From assembly GCF_029392015.1 (NCBI RefSeq), contig NZ_CP113925.1, positions 2,526,842 to 2,590,841 of the forward strand: a stretch of DNA of 64,000 nucleotides. Reading direction: 5' to 3'. Origin of the DNA: Bifidobacterium sp. ESL0728. GTDB taxonomy: Bacteria > Actinomycetota > Actinomycetes > Actinomycetales > Bifidobacteriaceae. Below, in pieces: positions 40,799-50,814 of the stretch; the stretch's first letter is position 1; each line of letters begins with the position of its first letter. Under the pieces are notes generated by a model. That model was not told the DNA's origin and searched no databases. It saw only the letters and a program-made list of their open reading frames with translations. Made by a program: the position numbers and the translations under genes.

Positions 40799-41893
40799 CT
40801 ATGGTTTCCCTGGCGGCTTGGGTGGCTTCGGGTTGCCGGGCGGGCGTTGGCGGCGGTGGGCAATGACGCCCATCGGAGGTAGGCCACGCTTGTCGACGAA
40901 GCGCGGAAGCAGCAATGACTTGGGAATCGGCGTGCCGTCATAGTGCCACGGCGGAGGCACGAGCTCGCGGTAGTTCTTGCGCATGGCGAGCAGGAAGCCG
41001 AGAATCGCCACGACCAGCGCCGTGAGCAAGCCATAGAGCTGTGCGTCGGCGGCCGCGTCGACGAGTGGTGGGATATCCTGCGGAATATTGCCGCGTTCGG
41101 CCGTGATGACGAGCCGCTCGGTATTAACGCCATATGGGGTGCAGGTCATGAGCGTGACGAGGTCCTTGCCCGGCACCACTTTGTACAGATGGACATCCTT
41201 CGGGTCGATCACATGAATGGCTTTGACACGGTAGCCCATCGTGTGGTTCAACGTGTTGATGTAGATGATGTCGCCCTTTTTAAGTTCATCGATTCTGGTG
41301 AACAGCAAGGCATTGGGCAGGCCACGATGGCCGGTGAGCACAGCGTTGGTGGACTTGCCGCCGACCGGCACGCTCGTGCCGTAGAGGTGGCCGGAACCAA
41401 TGGTGAGCGTGCTGCGAGCCGTACCGTGATAAATCGGCAGGTGAATCGACACCTTGGGGATGCGGATGGTGCCCATAACCCCTGTCGGACCCTTTAGCAG
41501 AGACTGGTAGGTCGCATCCTTTGCCGATTCCGTATCTTCATCGGGTTTGTCGTTGAACGGATCCTTGACCTCACCCAGCCTCGTCTGTCCGGAAGCGGCA
41601 ATCTGCTGGTTATAGGCCTGCGCCGCGTGAAGCTCCTTGGCCACTTCCCCTCGCGGCCATTTCATCACATCCCGCTCGGCTTGGATGGCGGCGAGCGCTT
41701 CATTTCTGGAGTTGACAACCCAATGGACCGGCACCCACATGATGAGGACCACGGTAAGAATGACGAAGAAGTCGTGCACGAGTTCGATGAGGATGCGGTA
41801 GACATATTGCCCACGATTCCTCACCGGCTTGAGAACGTCTTCGAAAGACACCTCATGCAGCGCACGCTCGAGATTCTTGTTCTTACGCTTCAT
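40799..41893 (-). CDS. srtC: Class C (pilus) sortase
   Basis: A 364-residue pilin polymerase. N-terminal membrane helix at about 40-60, a lid with DPF at 111-113 (class C sortases carry DPW/DPF here), catalytic His189 in LTGHRGLP, Cys251 in TLMTCTPYGVN and Arg260 in TERLVI. A second helix lies near 287-304, and a Pro/Arg-rich cytoplasmic tail follows. It joins pilins through their sorting signals. Last gene of the pilus cluster and separated from the major pilin by 346 bp that contain a hairpin, which may lower sortase expression relative to pilin. Confidence 0.93.
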   Translation of the reverse strand: MKRKNKNLERALHEVSFEDVLKPVRNRGQYVYRILIELVHDFFVILTVVLIMWVPVHWVVNSRNEALAAIQAERDVMKWPRGEVAKELHAAQAYNQQIAASGQTRLGEVKDPFNDKPDEDTESAKDATYQSLLKGPTGVMGTIRIPKVSIHLPIYHGTARSTLTIGSGHLYGTSVPVGGKSTNAVLTGHRGLPNALLFTRIDELKKGDIIYINTLNHTMGYRVKAIHVIDPKDVHLYKVVPGKDLVTLMTCTPYGVNTERLVITAERGNIPQDIPPLVDAAADAQLYGLLTALVVAILGFLLAMRKNYRELVPPPWHYDGTPIPKSLLLPRFVDKRGLPPMGVIAHRRQRPPGNPKPPKPPGKP

Positions 41894-42142
41894 TCATTCG
41901 TTCCGTCAGTACGTGGTCACTCGTTATTGACTCTTCAAGTTTAAAGTGATGCATGGAACGGACAGCCGCACCGTATTCCATCCATCACTGCGAATATGAA
42001 ACAAGTGTATTCAACCTTGATTCACAAATTTGTTTACTTCACTACTTTATGAATTGCAGCACATACAGAACAATCTATGCTTTGCCTGCATACAAGTCGT
42101 TTCAATCAAAGCAAACAAACACTTTTTGAGCTAGATATAGGA

Positions 42143-42187
42143 AGAGGTGGCCAGTCCGGAATACAGGTTCCAGACCGAACCACCTCT
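42143..42187 (-). promoter_or_regulatory. Hairpin between pilin and sortase genes
   Basis: AGAGGTGG (42143-42150) and CCACCTCT (42180-42187) pair over 8 bp, with an inner GGTTC/GAACC pair. It lies about 50 bp after the pilin stop codon and could be a partial terminator or an mRNA-stabilising structure. The rest of the gap to the sortase gene shows no gene. Confidence 0.55.
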
Positions 42188-42239
42188 CCAGTCACCTCAA
42201 TGGCCAAGCTTCATGCCTCACCATTTTGGCAATCAAACC

Positions 42240-44018
42240 TCACTTGCGAGCATTCGCCATATTCTTGCGACGCATCCTCGAGGTGACCACCACAACGCTA
42301 CCGCTCGCGAGCGCCAGCAGCACGATCAACGCAATGCCCAAACCACCGGTAAGCGGCAGTCCAGCAATCGAGTTGATGTTCTTGACATTAACAATACCGT
42401 TCCAACGATTAGAGGTATCCTGTGTAATCGAATTCGCACCCGTGCTTTCGATACCATTGACCGTATCGGCATTATCAATGGAGAATTCGTTTGTGGCAGC
42501 GCTACCCTCGATATTCTTGTCAATTTTGACTCTGAAGCTCGCCTTGGTATAGCCGTCTGCAGAGTCGGTCTGTAAGATGGTATAGGTGCCAGCCGGAAGA
42601 CCATCAAAAACAATCTTGCCGTTTGCATCTGCCTGCTTCGGATCCTGTAGAGCATTAGTTCCATTGTAGATGAAAAGACTACCATTGGCATCAAAGTTAA
42701 GCTGGTCAGCGTCAGCAGTGCTGCTGCCCTTATACACCTTGAACTTACCTTGAATCGCTGTAGTTCCAGCCTTATTAGTGTTGTGCAACTGAATAGAGTA
42801 TAGAGCAATCTTAGTTGCTGTTGCATTCTTGGCAGTGGCTGTCTTCGTGGGATCGGCCTGATCATTGGAATAGATGAGTTGAGCGTCGTTATTCTGCATC
42901 TTCCAGTTTACGTTCTCAACAGTGGTGAGCTTCACTCGGTATGTGAGAGTAATAATCGCCCCCACAGGGAACTTCGCCTGATCCTTGAAATCATTGAATG
43001 TGAAAGTGAGCAGACTCCCAGCAGTCGGCGAGGAAGGAAGCGTGACATCACCATTGCTGATACTAGCTGACCCGCTCTTGCTCACACTCAAAGTTGGAGT
43101 AAATGAACTGTCATAGACCAGACCCGCAGTTGGCTTATCGGTGATGTTATAGGTGAATGACGTAAAGTCTGTAGTGACAGGCACTGTGGTTGTAATCTTA
43201 AAATCAACGGTATCGCCGATTTTTGCTGTTGGGAGCTTGGTATCTCTGTCATTATCATCAGTAAAGTTCGTGCCATTGAGCGCACTGGCAACTTTAGTAA
43301 TCGTTGGAGTCGCAACTTTCAGCTCAACCGTGCCAAAACCATGTTCTGCAGTGCCACCGAGTGTCGTGAACGAACCCACTGTCGTGCCAACCAACATAGG
43401 AATAGACTTTGAACCGTTAAAGCCTGCAGTAGGAGGATTATTGGTTGAAGTATCCTTCAGCATATAGATGCCGATAGGCAAATCTGAAATCGTCACATCA
43501 TTGGTACCGGAATCAGCTGCCGTTCCTGGTGTGCCGAAAAGCGAATCGTTCGATGATGTAGTTGCGAAGCTGTTCACAAATTTACGAAGGTCACCTGAAT
43601 AAGGTGAAGTGCTTGAAGTGGTATCAGTACTACCAGTTGCTGTATATCCAAGCCAGTTTTTTGCAATCCAGCCTACTGGGTTGTCGTTATCTACACTAGA
43701 GGCCACACTAGGCACCGCAGCCGTGATAGCAGTTTTAACGGCTGTATCCATGGTAGTGCTTTCACTCTCCACACTGACACCAGTCAGATTAGTGCCGCTG
43801 TCTTTCGTAGCAGAGCTGTATTTCGCAAGCTTGACAAGGCTAAAAGTATGGCCTTTACCATTTTTAATAGTGATGCTGCCATTTGCATTGCCGCCAGCCA
43901 ACGTCACTGACGACTCATCTGCATTCGCAGTACCGACGCCTAGGGCACCCATGGCGAGCAACGTCGCCGCGGAAAGAACCATAGCGGCTGCGCTGCGTAA
44001 GCTTTTTCCTAACTTCAT
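42240..44018 (-). CDS. Major pilin with isopeptide-forming domains and LPLTG anchor
   Basis: A 592-residue surface protein. Signal peptide at 1-34 (KSLRSAAAMVLSAATLLAMGALGVGTANA). A fimbrial isopeptide D2-type domain (IGDTVDFKITTTVPV...FTYNITDKPTAGLVYDSSF) is followed by a SpaA-like domain (IQGKFKVYKGSSTADADQL...KIVFDGLPAGTYTILQTDSADGY). The sorting signal LPLTG comes next, then a hydrophobic helix and RMRRKN. GGGAG precedes the chosen ATG; an upstream in-frame ATG would break the signal peptide. It forms the pilus shaft through sortase-made isopeptide bonds and probably mediates adhesion to host or other cells. No poly-G phase-variation tract is seen. Confidence 0.9.
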   Translation of the reverse strand: MKLGKSLRSAAAMVLSAATLLAMGALGVGTANADESSVTLAGGNANGSITIKNGKGHTFSLVKLAKYSSATKDSGTNLTGVSVESESTTMDTAVKTAITAAVPSVASSVDNDNPVGWIAKNWLGYTATGSTDTTSSTSPYSGDLRKFVNSFATTSSNDSLFGTPGTAADSGTNDVTISDLPIGIYMLKDTSTNNPPTAGFNGSKSIPMLVGTTVGSFTTLGGTAEHGFGTVELKVATPTITKVASALNGTNFTDDNDRDTKLPTAKIGDTVDFKITTTVPVTTDFTSFTYNITDKPTAGLVYDSSFTPTLSVSKSGSASISNGDVTLPSSPTAGSLLTFTFNDFKDQAKFPVGAIITLTYRVKLTTVENVNWKMQNNDAQLIYSNDQADPTKTATAKNATATKIALYSIQLHNTNKAGTTAIQGKFKVYKGSSTADADQLNFDANGSLFIYNGTNALQDPKQADANGKIVFDGLPAGTYTILQTDSADGYTKASFRVKIDKNIEGSAATNEFSIDNADTVNGIESTGANSITQDTSNRWNGIVNVKNINSIAGLPLTGGLGIALIVLLALASGSVVVVTSRMRRKNMANARK

Positions 44019-44352
44019 AATTTCTCCCTGTATTGTTCGGAATAAATTTTTACAATTGTTAAATTTTCGCTGGGCCGGCATCGGCACATTCGGAACGCCG
44101 TTGATATCGACTCTTCACATTCAATCCCCTTCGAGAAATCGAATTCATATCTTCGGTGCGCCTCACAGCTCAAACCACATATCGTGATTTATTGTACTGT
44201 AAGACATGACCAAATCTTTAGTTATATTAGGGCTTTTTACTTAGCCACTTTTAATCCGATTGCTCATTATCTCTGAACCTCATTCCGTTACGATTGCTTT
44301 CCTTGTTTTCGGCCGCCAGGCTATCGCCAGGTTTGCGGCAAGTAATCAATCT
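44019..44352. other. Gene-free gap between the two pilin genes
   Basis: 334 bp with no open frame I would support. It must hold the leader of the major pilin gene (GGGAG before its ATG). An AT-rich segment around 44180-44250 could contain a separate promoter for the pilin-sortase pair. No clear hairpin or repeat was found. Confidence 0.4.
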
Positions 44353-46398
44353 TTACCGTTGTATTCGATGGCGTCTCCTCATCAGAGCAGTACCAGCAAT
44401 TACCAAAGCGCACAGCAGAATCAGCAAGGCGACAAGCGAAATACCAGTCGTGGCGAGAACGCTCAAAGGACCAGAGGCGTTGCTCGAACCATTTCCGTTC
44501 CCGCTTGCATTCGCGCTTGTGCTCCCACTTGCATTCACATTCGCATTCGCGCCTACGTTCCCATTCCCGGTTCCGGTTATCGCTCCAATCGCACCATTGA
44601 TTATCTGGTTGATATGCTCTGGAACGGTTTCCGGTACTTTGGTCACGTCCATCGTGATTTTGGCACCAAGATAATCCTGCGTATCAGCCGGATCATTGAC
44701 CAAACCGTTGGCGTCTTTGCGAATCATCGTGACGTATACACCGTCGTTGCTGGCGTCCTTGGTCAGCTTGAGATCGAAATTGACCAGTTGAGCCTTCGGC
44801 GTGCTGGTGGGAGGAGCCGTCTCCTTGACGGAATACGTACCGAGCGTCAAACCGTCGACCTTCAGAACACCCGTGTCTTGATCTTCCTCGGCAGCCAACC
44901 GTACATTCGGCTCAATCAAAGCAACAGGGCTGGCTGTCTGCTCTGCCTTGTCTTTCGCAGCGACAAGTTCAGACGAGGCATGGGAAGCCACATCCGCAGC
45001 CGGATGATATACATACGAGCCATCGCCGAGTTTTCTGAACGTCATCGGGGACTTCTCATCCTTCTTGGAAATCTCAAACTTGGCGCCGCCAATCGGGGCG
45101 TTGTTCTTTGAGCCGTCAACGTTCTGGAACCTCAGATAATAGGACTCAAACGGAATCCCGTTCATATCAGCGTAATCAGTCAAGCCACAATGCACGTTCG
45201 GATCGGCAACGCAAGATGAACCGGGCTGATTGTTCGTGTTATTGCTGGACCAATAGACACCGGCCACATTCTTCTGTCGCCCGGTCTGCACGACCTTCAT
45301 GTCATAGGTGACGACGATAGGCGCGTTGTATGCATACGCCATCACATTCGGGAATGTGAACCCGACATACGCAGCACCATCACCGTCGGTGCCCTGGTCA
45401 AGGTAGACCTTGTCTTGTACAGCTGTTGGAGACGCGGGAGCCGCGATGACATCTTTGCTGTCCCCGCCGACTTTGACCTTGGCCGAATCAGGGACATAAG
45501 CCAAACCTGCGGTTGGCTTATCGCTGATCTTGAAGAAGTAATTGGCAAACCCAGCGGTCAGGGGAACACTGCTCTCGAGCTTGAAACGCATGACATCGCC
45601 GTCAAGCGGGCTTCTATTGCGATTGACAGTCTTGCCGGCCGCATCCTTGGTGGACACCCAGCTCTTGGTGACCGTTGGGGTGCCGGCCTTCTTTGCGTTG
45701 ATCATACCGAACTTCGGCAGAATCGAAGTGGCAAATGCGTCAAGCGGGCTGGAACCAGGGCCAACGGTGCTCCCCACCAACATCGGGATGCTAATCGGAG
45801 CGGTGACGTCCTGAACAACGTAAAGGCCCTCGGGCAATCCAGTGAATTGCACAGTTGTGCCCGATGCCGTGGTCGATTGTGCACCGGAGGCGTTGTTCAT
45901 CGCGGTCTTAAAGCCACCCGCATTCTGCAGTTTGGTCACGAATTTACGCAACGAACCTGCATATCCGCTTGATTTGTTATTTGACGTAGTGTCCTGATTG
46001 TCCGGACGGTCATTTTCGTATCCGAGCCAATGCTTGGAAATCCAGCAGACAATATCGTTGGCGCATTCGCCACTTGCCGGCTTTGTGGCGCCAGAACCTT
46101 GGCCGGCGTTATTTATGGCGGTTACCAAAGCTGAGGGAGACGACACTTCTTCAACATCAAGCTTGGAAATCTTGGGGCTCGGCGAAGAACCATCATTTTC
46201 GACATTACGATACGCGCCAATTTTCACAGCCTTGAACTGATGACCAGGATCCGCATCAGTAATGGTGATTCGACCGTTATTGCCAACCGTGACCTGATCC
46301 GCATTCGCCGTCCCCACGCCGACAATGCCGCATGCCAACATGGCCACCGCACTCACTGCAGCGGCTAAACCCCCGAACAATGACTGATGCCTAGCCAT
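44353..46398 (-). CDS. Minor/tip pilin with LATTG sorting signal
   Basis: A 681-residue surface protein. Signal peptide at 1-33 (HQSLFGGLAAAVSAVAMLACGIVGVGTANA). Its modules parallel the other pilin: GLPEGLYVVQDVTA, ILPKFGMINAKKAG, a D2-type domain (RFKLESSVPLTAGFANYFFKISDKPTAGLAYVPDS) and a SpaA-like domain (APIGGAKFEISKKDEKSP). An Asn/Ala/Gly-rich stalk (GNGNVGANANVNASG...) precedes the signal LATTG, a helix and RRRHR. LATTG departs from LPxTG, which may direct incorporation at the tip or base. GAGAGGG precedes the chosen ATG; the frame is open 26 codons farther. First gene of the pilus cluster. Confidence 0.88.
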   Translation of the reverse strand: MARHQSLFGGLAAAVSAVAMLACGIVGVGTANADQVTVGNNGRITITDADPGHQFKAVKIGAYRNVENDGSSPSPKISKLDVEEVSSPSALVTAINNAGQGSGATKPASGECANDIVCWISKHWLGYENDRPDNQDTTSNNKSSGYAGSLRKFVTKLQNAGGFKTAMNNASGAQSTTASGTTVQFTGLPEGLYVVQDVTAPISIPMLVGSTVGPGSSPLDAFATSILPKFGMINAKKAGTPTVTKSWVSTKDAAGKTVNRNRSPLDGDVMRFKLESSVPLTAGFANYFFKISDKPTAGLAYVPDSAKVKVGGDSKDVIAAPASPTAVQDKVYLDQGTDGDGAAYVGFTFPNVMAYAYNAPIVVTYDMKVVQTGRQKNVAGVYWSSNNTNNQPGSSCVADPNVHCGLTDYADMNGIPFESYYLRFQNVDGSKNNAPIGGAKFEISKKDEKSPMTFRKLGDGSYVYHPAADVASHASSELVAAKDKAEQTASPVALIEPNVRLAAEEDQDTGVLKVDGLTLGTYSVKETAPPTSTPKAQLVNFDLKLTKDASNDGVYVTMIRKDANGLVNDPADTQDYLGAKITMDVTKVPETVPEHINQIINGAIGAITGTGNGNVGANANVNASGSTSANASGNGNGSSNASGPLSVLATTGISLVALLILLCALVIAGTALMRRRHRIQR

Positions 46399-46690
46399 AA
46401 TCCCTCTCTCAGTGAAGTGCACGACGCCCGCGTGCTTCACTGTATTACTATTTGGATTGGCAATTACCTCTCCCAAACGTATTTCATCATATCCAACATT
46501 AACATAAACCGCGCCGTATTTTTATGGCAGATTCTAAAATCGATATCGACGTTTTTCCCTTCTCTGCCGCTTTATTTCATCGTCGTTGCCACGATAGCCA
46601 ATCCCGCTATCGAGAAATCCGTACGCTGAGTCTCTTTTAGAAATCCACCGAATTCGGACACTTCGAGAAGAACAAATTACGCCGATGTAG

Positions 46691-46926
46691 TTTTCCACAG
46701 AGGTGGAAAACTTTGTGGATAACTTGGGCACAAGCCGTGGATTACTTGGGGAAAAGTCACTAACTTATCGACATCATTCTTAAAAACCCTTTATTTCCAA
46801 CGATTTCAGAGTGTGCATAATGTGGATAAGATTCACGCACAAACAAAAAATGTTATCCACAGCTTTGTGAATAATTCCTGATTTATCCACACTTATGCAC
46901 AGCATCAAAATCAAAGCAGTGGATAA
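46691..46926. other. Origin-like cluster of DnaA boxes
   Basis: Four perfect TTATCCACA boxes (46714-46722, 46821-46829, 46853-46861, 46883-46891, in both orientations) occur with at least six one-mismatch boxes (46691-46699, 46765-46773, 46812-46820, 46866-46874, 46893-46901, 46918-46926) in 236 bp. AT-rich DNA follows to about 47220. No gene lies between 46399 and 47366. Density and layout match a bacterial replication origin or a DnaA-titrating site. Confidence 0.75.
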
Positions 46927-47313
46927 CCTGCCGAAAAATCGGTAATACGGACCTCCGAATCCCGGCTGATGCGAATTTACAAGAAAAAACAGCACAGAAA
47001 TCCAACGAATCCCAATCGGAAACCGACGATGGCCAAAATCCATTACCGGCCAAACCCTTTGTTTTTATACATTTAACTGTTGCCGTTCAACAATTCAGAA
47101 TTCCAAACGTCTTTATCCATGCCCAGTATTTACACACAGAATATTCACATATTTGAGACTCATTCCCCATGAATATTCTCCAAATACAGTCTTATATCAA
47201 GTTCATATAAAAACTGCGCCCCGTGACCTTTACCAGACCTTGAGAGACGCACTTCAATCCAACGGGCAACACGATTCAGTCCGGCATCTTCATTGGGAAT
47301 ATTCCGAAACGTG

Positions 47314-47351
47314 AGTTGGGGCATCGCTCATTACCGAACGATGCCCCAACT
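47314..47351 (-). terminator. Terminator after crgA
   Basis: AGTTGGGGCATCG (47314-47326) and CGATGCCCCAACT (47339-47351) are exact 13-bp arms with a 12-nt loop, 15 bp beyond the crgA stop codon. Confidence 0.8.
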
Positions 47352-47366
47352 TGCGATTTTATAAAG

Positions 47367-47945
47367 TTAACGCCACCACATCGTCATGATGAAACCGACC
47401 ATCACGATGATGAAGGCGATCAGCAGGTTCCAAGCACCGATGCCGGGAATCGGGTACTTGCTGGTGAGGTAATATACAACGGCCCAAGCAAGGCCAAGAA
47501 TCATGAGGAAGCAGAAGAGCGGCACGAACCAGCTCGGGTTCGCCTTGGTGCCCTTGATGGTCTCCTCAACGCGCTTGCTGTTCTCCGCCTGGCGCTGGGC
47601 GACGCGACGCATCTGCGGGCTCATCGACTTCTTGTCGGCGCTCGTAGCGCTCAGCAACGCATCGATCTTGTCCATCGGCAGGTCGAGATCGTCATCGTCG
47701 GCATCGGCACCATCAGCCTTGTCGGACTCATCCGATTCCTTTGAAACTTCAGCGGTCTCTGCGCCCTCATCGGCAGCGTCGGTATCTTTGGCTGCGCCAG
47801 TGTCCGTCTCCTCGGTCACTTTGGCGTCGCCTTCGGCAGCGTTCGCATCGTCGCTCTTCTGCGTTTCCGGCTCGTCCCATGCCTTCTGCGCCTCATCCTT
47901 CGTAGCGGCGGCATCGGTGCCCTTGTCCAGCTCTTCGTCAGCCAT
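47367..47945 (-). CDS. crgA: Cell division protein CrgA
   Basis: A 192-residue protein. The last ~80 residues are the CrgA domain: MSPQMRRVAQRQAENSKRVEETIKGTKANPSWFVPLFCFLM, then two transmembrane helices and the ending MTMWWR. The first ~110 residues are an Asp/Glu/Ala/Lys-rich disordered extension, much longer than in mycobacterial CrgA (about 93 residues in total). CrgA helps assemble the division machine near the origin-linked wall genes. GGAG 9 nt upstream favours the second ATG of the frame. Confidence 0.93.
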   Translation of the reverse strand: MADEELDKGTDAAATKDEAQKAWDEPETQKSDDANAAEGDAKVTEETDTGAAKDTDAADEGAETAEVSKESDESDKADGADADDDDLDLPMDKIDALLSATSADKKSMSPQMRRVAQRQAENSKRVEETIKGTKANPSWFVPLFCFLMILGLAWAVVYYLTSKYPIPGIGAWNLLIAFIIVMVGFIMTMWWR

Positions 47946-48030
47946 AAGCGTAGTCTCCATTCAATCGGCTAAACGACATATTAGTGTACACTCGAAACAA
48001 GAGTATGAGAAAGTCAAGGATTTTGGAATA

Positions 48031-48828
48031 ATGAAGGAAACTCCGGGCAGGCACAAGGCGAAACGTTCGCGGCTTGGCGGGGTAGCCGTCTTTCTTGTGG
48101 TCGCACTTACCGGGTTTCTGCTGATGACCAACATCCGCGTCAACAAAACCAGCGTCGTCTCCTCCGACACCGCGCAACTGGTGGAGCAGCGCGTCTCCCA
48201 GGTCGACAAACTGCAGAAACAGGTCAAATCGCTGGGCTCGCAAATCAATACCCTCAACAAATATGCGGGCAAAGACAGTGCAAAAACCGGCAATTCCAGC
48301 GAAGACCCGGGGGCTGGGACCATGCTTCCCGCCGTCACCGGGCCCGGCATATCCGTCACGCTCAACGATTCACCGCTTTGGCAGCACATGGTCTCGGACT
48401 CGGCGACCGGTACGGCCACGAATATCAACGATTACGTCATTCATCAGCAGGACATCGAATCCGTGGTCAACGCGCTTTGGCGGGGCGGCGCGGAGGCGAT
48501 GATGATCCAGAATCAGCGCGTGCTATACAATTCCGCGATCATCTGCAAGGGCAACATCCTGATGCTGCAGGGCAAGCAATATTCGCCGCCTTACACCATC
48601 TCGGCCATCGGCCCGAGCGGAAAAATGCGCGATGCGCTGAACGATTCAAAGGCGATTCAGACCTACCAGGAATACGTCAGTGCGTTCGGGCTGGGCTGGA
48701 AGGTCGAAGACAAGGACAGTCTGCGTTTCCCGGAGGCTCCGGTGCTGCAGACGCTCAAATACGCTACTGTGATGAAAACCGACAACAAAGACAATGATGA
48801 CAGAGCTGGCACGAATAGTGATAAATAA
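48031..48828 (+). CDS. DUF881 family membrane protein
   Basis: A 265-residue protein with one N-terminal transmembrane helix (residues 16-33, GGVAVFLVVALTGFLLMTN), a coiled coil (QRVSQVDKLQKQVKSLGSQINTL) and a DUF881 domain (AVTGPGISVTLND...NALWRGGAEAMMIQNQRV...PYTISAIGPSGKM). The domain is related to the outer part of division proteins, and its exact role is unknown. In actinobacteria the gene regularly lies between crgA and a class E sortase, as here. Confidence 0.88.
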   Translation: MKETPGRHKAKRSRLGGVAVFLVVALTGFLLMTNIRVNKTSVVSSDTAQLVEQRVSQVDKLQKQVKSLGSQINTLNKYAGKDSAKTGNSSEDPGAGTMLPAVTGPGISVTLNDSPLWQHMVSDSATGTATNINDYVIHQQDIESVVNALWRGGAEAMMIQNQRVLYNSAIICKGNILMLQGKQYSPPYTISAIGPSGKMRDALNDSKAIQTYQEYVSAFGLGWKVEDKDSLRFPEAPVLQTLKYATVMKTDNKDNDDRAGTNSDK

Positions 48829-48952
48829 GGGCAATAAATAAAGACTAAGAGCAGAAAAGGGCCACACAAACAGATACAATTGACGCAGAACGGCCGATAG
48901 GGTGATGCGGCAATTTCAAACCCTCAACTATTGCGTGGCAATGACGGATAAA

Positions 48953-50659
48953 ATGGAACGAAAGATGGATTTCATGGCTGATAACGACAGGTACGACGGC
49001 CGCGGCCGACGCAAGGACGCCATCGAACCGACCGACTTGGACGAAGCCTTCGACGATTTCGGCATCCCTGACCCGCCTTCGTATACGGATACCACTTCAG
49101 CCTCGACCTCAACCTCGTACGATGGGCAGGTGCCTTTCCCGCAGGCTGCAGGTAATCAGGGTTTCGTCAACCAGGCTGCAGGTAATCAATCTCAACCTTT
49201 CGGTAACCAGCCTTACACCAGCCAATCAGCAATGAACGGATCTGGCATCATCCAATCCGCCACCGCCAATCTGGGTAACGCAAACGAGCAGACGCAGGTA
49301 TTCGAGCCTTTCCAGCCTCTGCAAACCGGGCAAAGCGGATTCGGCGGGCAAAACGGCGTCGCGGGGCAAGGCGGAAGCGGTTTCCCGACGCAAAACGAAT
49401 TCGCAGCCCCAAACGGCGATTCCGGCAACACAAGGCGTGGCCGGCATACCAACCGTAAGAGTGGCGTTAACGGCGGTAATGGTGCTAACGGTGCTAACGG
49501 CGGCGGTTATGGCAGCAACGGTGGCGGTATCTATGGCAACGCCGGCAGCAACGGCAGCAACAGCGCACCACGCTCGAAATCGAGGCGTCTGTGGACGGTG
49601 CTGGGTATCTTCGCCGAAATCCTGTTCACTGTTGCCGCGATTTGCGCGCTATACATCATCTGGCAGATGTGGTGGACCGGCGTGCAATCCGAACATACGC
49701 AATACAATCAACGCCAATCAGTGTCGTGGAGCGACCCAAGCAAAACCGCAAGCTCCTCGAAGGGCGTCAACATCGCGAAAGCCCAGGACGGCACTCCCCC
49801 GATCCAGCCCCAAAGCGCGAATACCGGCGACATGGTCGCGCAGATCTATATCCCCCGTTTCGGTGACCAATGGCAACGCAACATCGTACAGGGCACCGAT
49901 ATGAACTCGCTGAACCAGCACGGCATGGGTCATTACCAGGAATCACAAATGCCGGGGCAGATCGGCAATTTCGCCGCAGCAGGCCACCGCAACGGTTATG
50001 GACAGCCTTTGGGTGACGTCGACAAACTGCAGGTCGGCGACCCGATTGTGCTGCGAACCAAGGATTACTGGTACGTCTATACCTATACCAGCTATAAAAT
50101 CGTGACGCCAGACCACGTGGAAGTGGTCGCGCCGAACCCCGAAAATCCGAATGCGCCGGCAACGGAACGCATGATTACGCTCACAACCTGCGAACCGAAA
50201 TACTCCACGCCTACGCACCGCTGGATCAGCTACGGGAAATTCAAGTACTGGGCGAAGGTTTCGGACGGCGTGCCGCAGGAGCTCACCCACATGGGGCAGA
50301 ACGGCAAGGTCCAATTCATCAACAATCAGAAGGAATCGGCTTTCGCCAAACTTCCTTCGTTGATTCCCATCATCATTGCCCTGCTCATTATTTATCTCGT
50401 GCTGTTCATCGCCGCCGCCATCGCTTGGCGCTGGCCGCTTCACCGCGATATCAAGGCCGACAATGTGAAGAAGCCGGATCCGAGCATCTACGGCGGACTG
50501 ACGAGGCTTCAACCCGGCATCAAGGGAATACGCATACTGCTGGTAGTGCTTCTGCTGCTTGCGGTGGCGCTTGCCATTATGCAATGGGGTTGCCCATGGG
50601 CTGCCAGCAACATCCCGATTCTGCGTCAGATGTCGAACTATGTTGCCGTGACAAGCTGA
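48953..50659 (+). CDS. srtE: Class E sortase
   Basis: A housekeeping-type sortase of high-GC actinobacteria. After a ~200-residue Gly/Asn/Gln-rich disordered N-terminal region with tandem Asn-Gly units comes a membrane helix (IFAEILFTVAAICALYIIWQMWW). The catalytic domain has His in FAAAGHRNGYGQP, Cys in ITLTTCEPKYSTP and Arg in THRWISYGKF. Two more helices occur near the C-terminus (LPSLIPIIIALLIIYLVLFIAAAIAWRWP and one before the end). Class E enzymes prefer LAxTG signals, which would fit the LATTG pilin at 44-46 kb. The start is uncertain; several ATGs (48905-48974) are possible. Confidence 0.87.
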   Translation: MERKMDFMADNDRYDGRGRRKDAIEPTDLDEAFDDFGIPDPPSYTDTTSASTSTSYDGQVPFPQAAGNQGFVNQAAGNQSQPFGNQPYTSQSAMNGSGIIQSATANLGNANEQTQVFEPFQPLQTGQSGFGGQNGVAGQGGSGFPTQNEFAAPNGDSGNTRRGRHTNRKSGVNGGNGANGANGGGYGSNGGGIYGNAGSNGSNSAPRSKSRRLWTVLGIFAEILFTVAAICALYIIWQMWWTGVQSEHTQYNQRQSVSWSDPSKTASSSKGVNIAKAQDGTPPIQPQSANTGDMVAQIYIPRFGDQWQRNIVQGTDMNSLNQHGMGHYQESQMPGQIGNFAAAGHRNGYGQPLGDVDKLQVGDPIVLRTKDYWYVYTYTSYKIVTPDHVEVVAPNPENPNAPATERMITLTTCEPKYSTPTHRWISYGKFKYWAKVSDGVPQELTHMGQNGKVQFINNQKESAFAKLPSLIPIIIALLIIYLVLFIAAAIAWRWPLHRDIKADNVKKPDPSIYGGLTRLQPGIKGIRILLVVLLLLAVALAIMQWGCPWAASNIPILRQMSNYVAVTS

Positions 50660-50814
50660 CGGGCTGAATAGATAGCAAGCCGAGAAATCGTATTACATTA
50701 GCGTTTTGCATTTGGTGATACGTTGATTGCGGCTTTTAGCACGATTTTGCGCCCTAGAAGCAATGGCCGAGGCCAAAGGTCCCCATAAACCCGGCGCGAT
50801 GTTAGAGTGATTCC

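Noticed and set aside
41894..44352. Poly-G phase-variation tract in the pilus cluster
   Set aside because: Bifidobacterial pilus genes sometimes carry such tracts, but no run of eight or more G or C is present in or before these genes.
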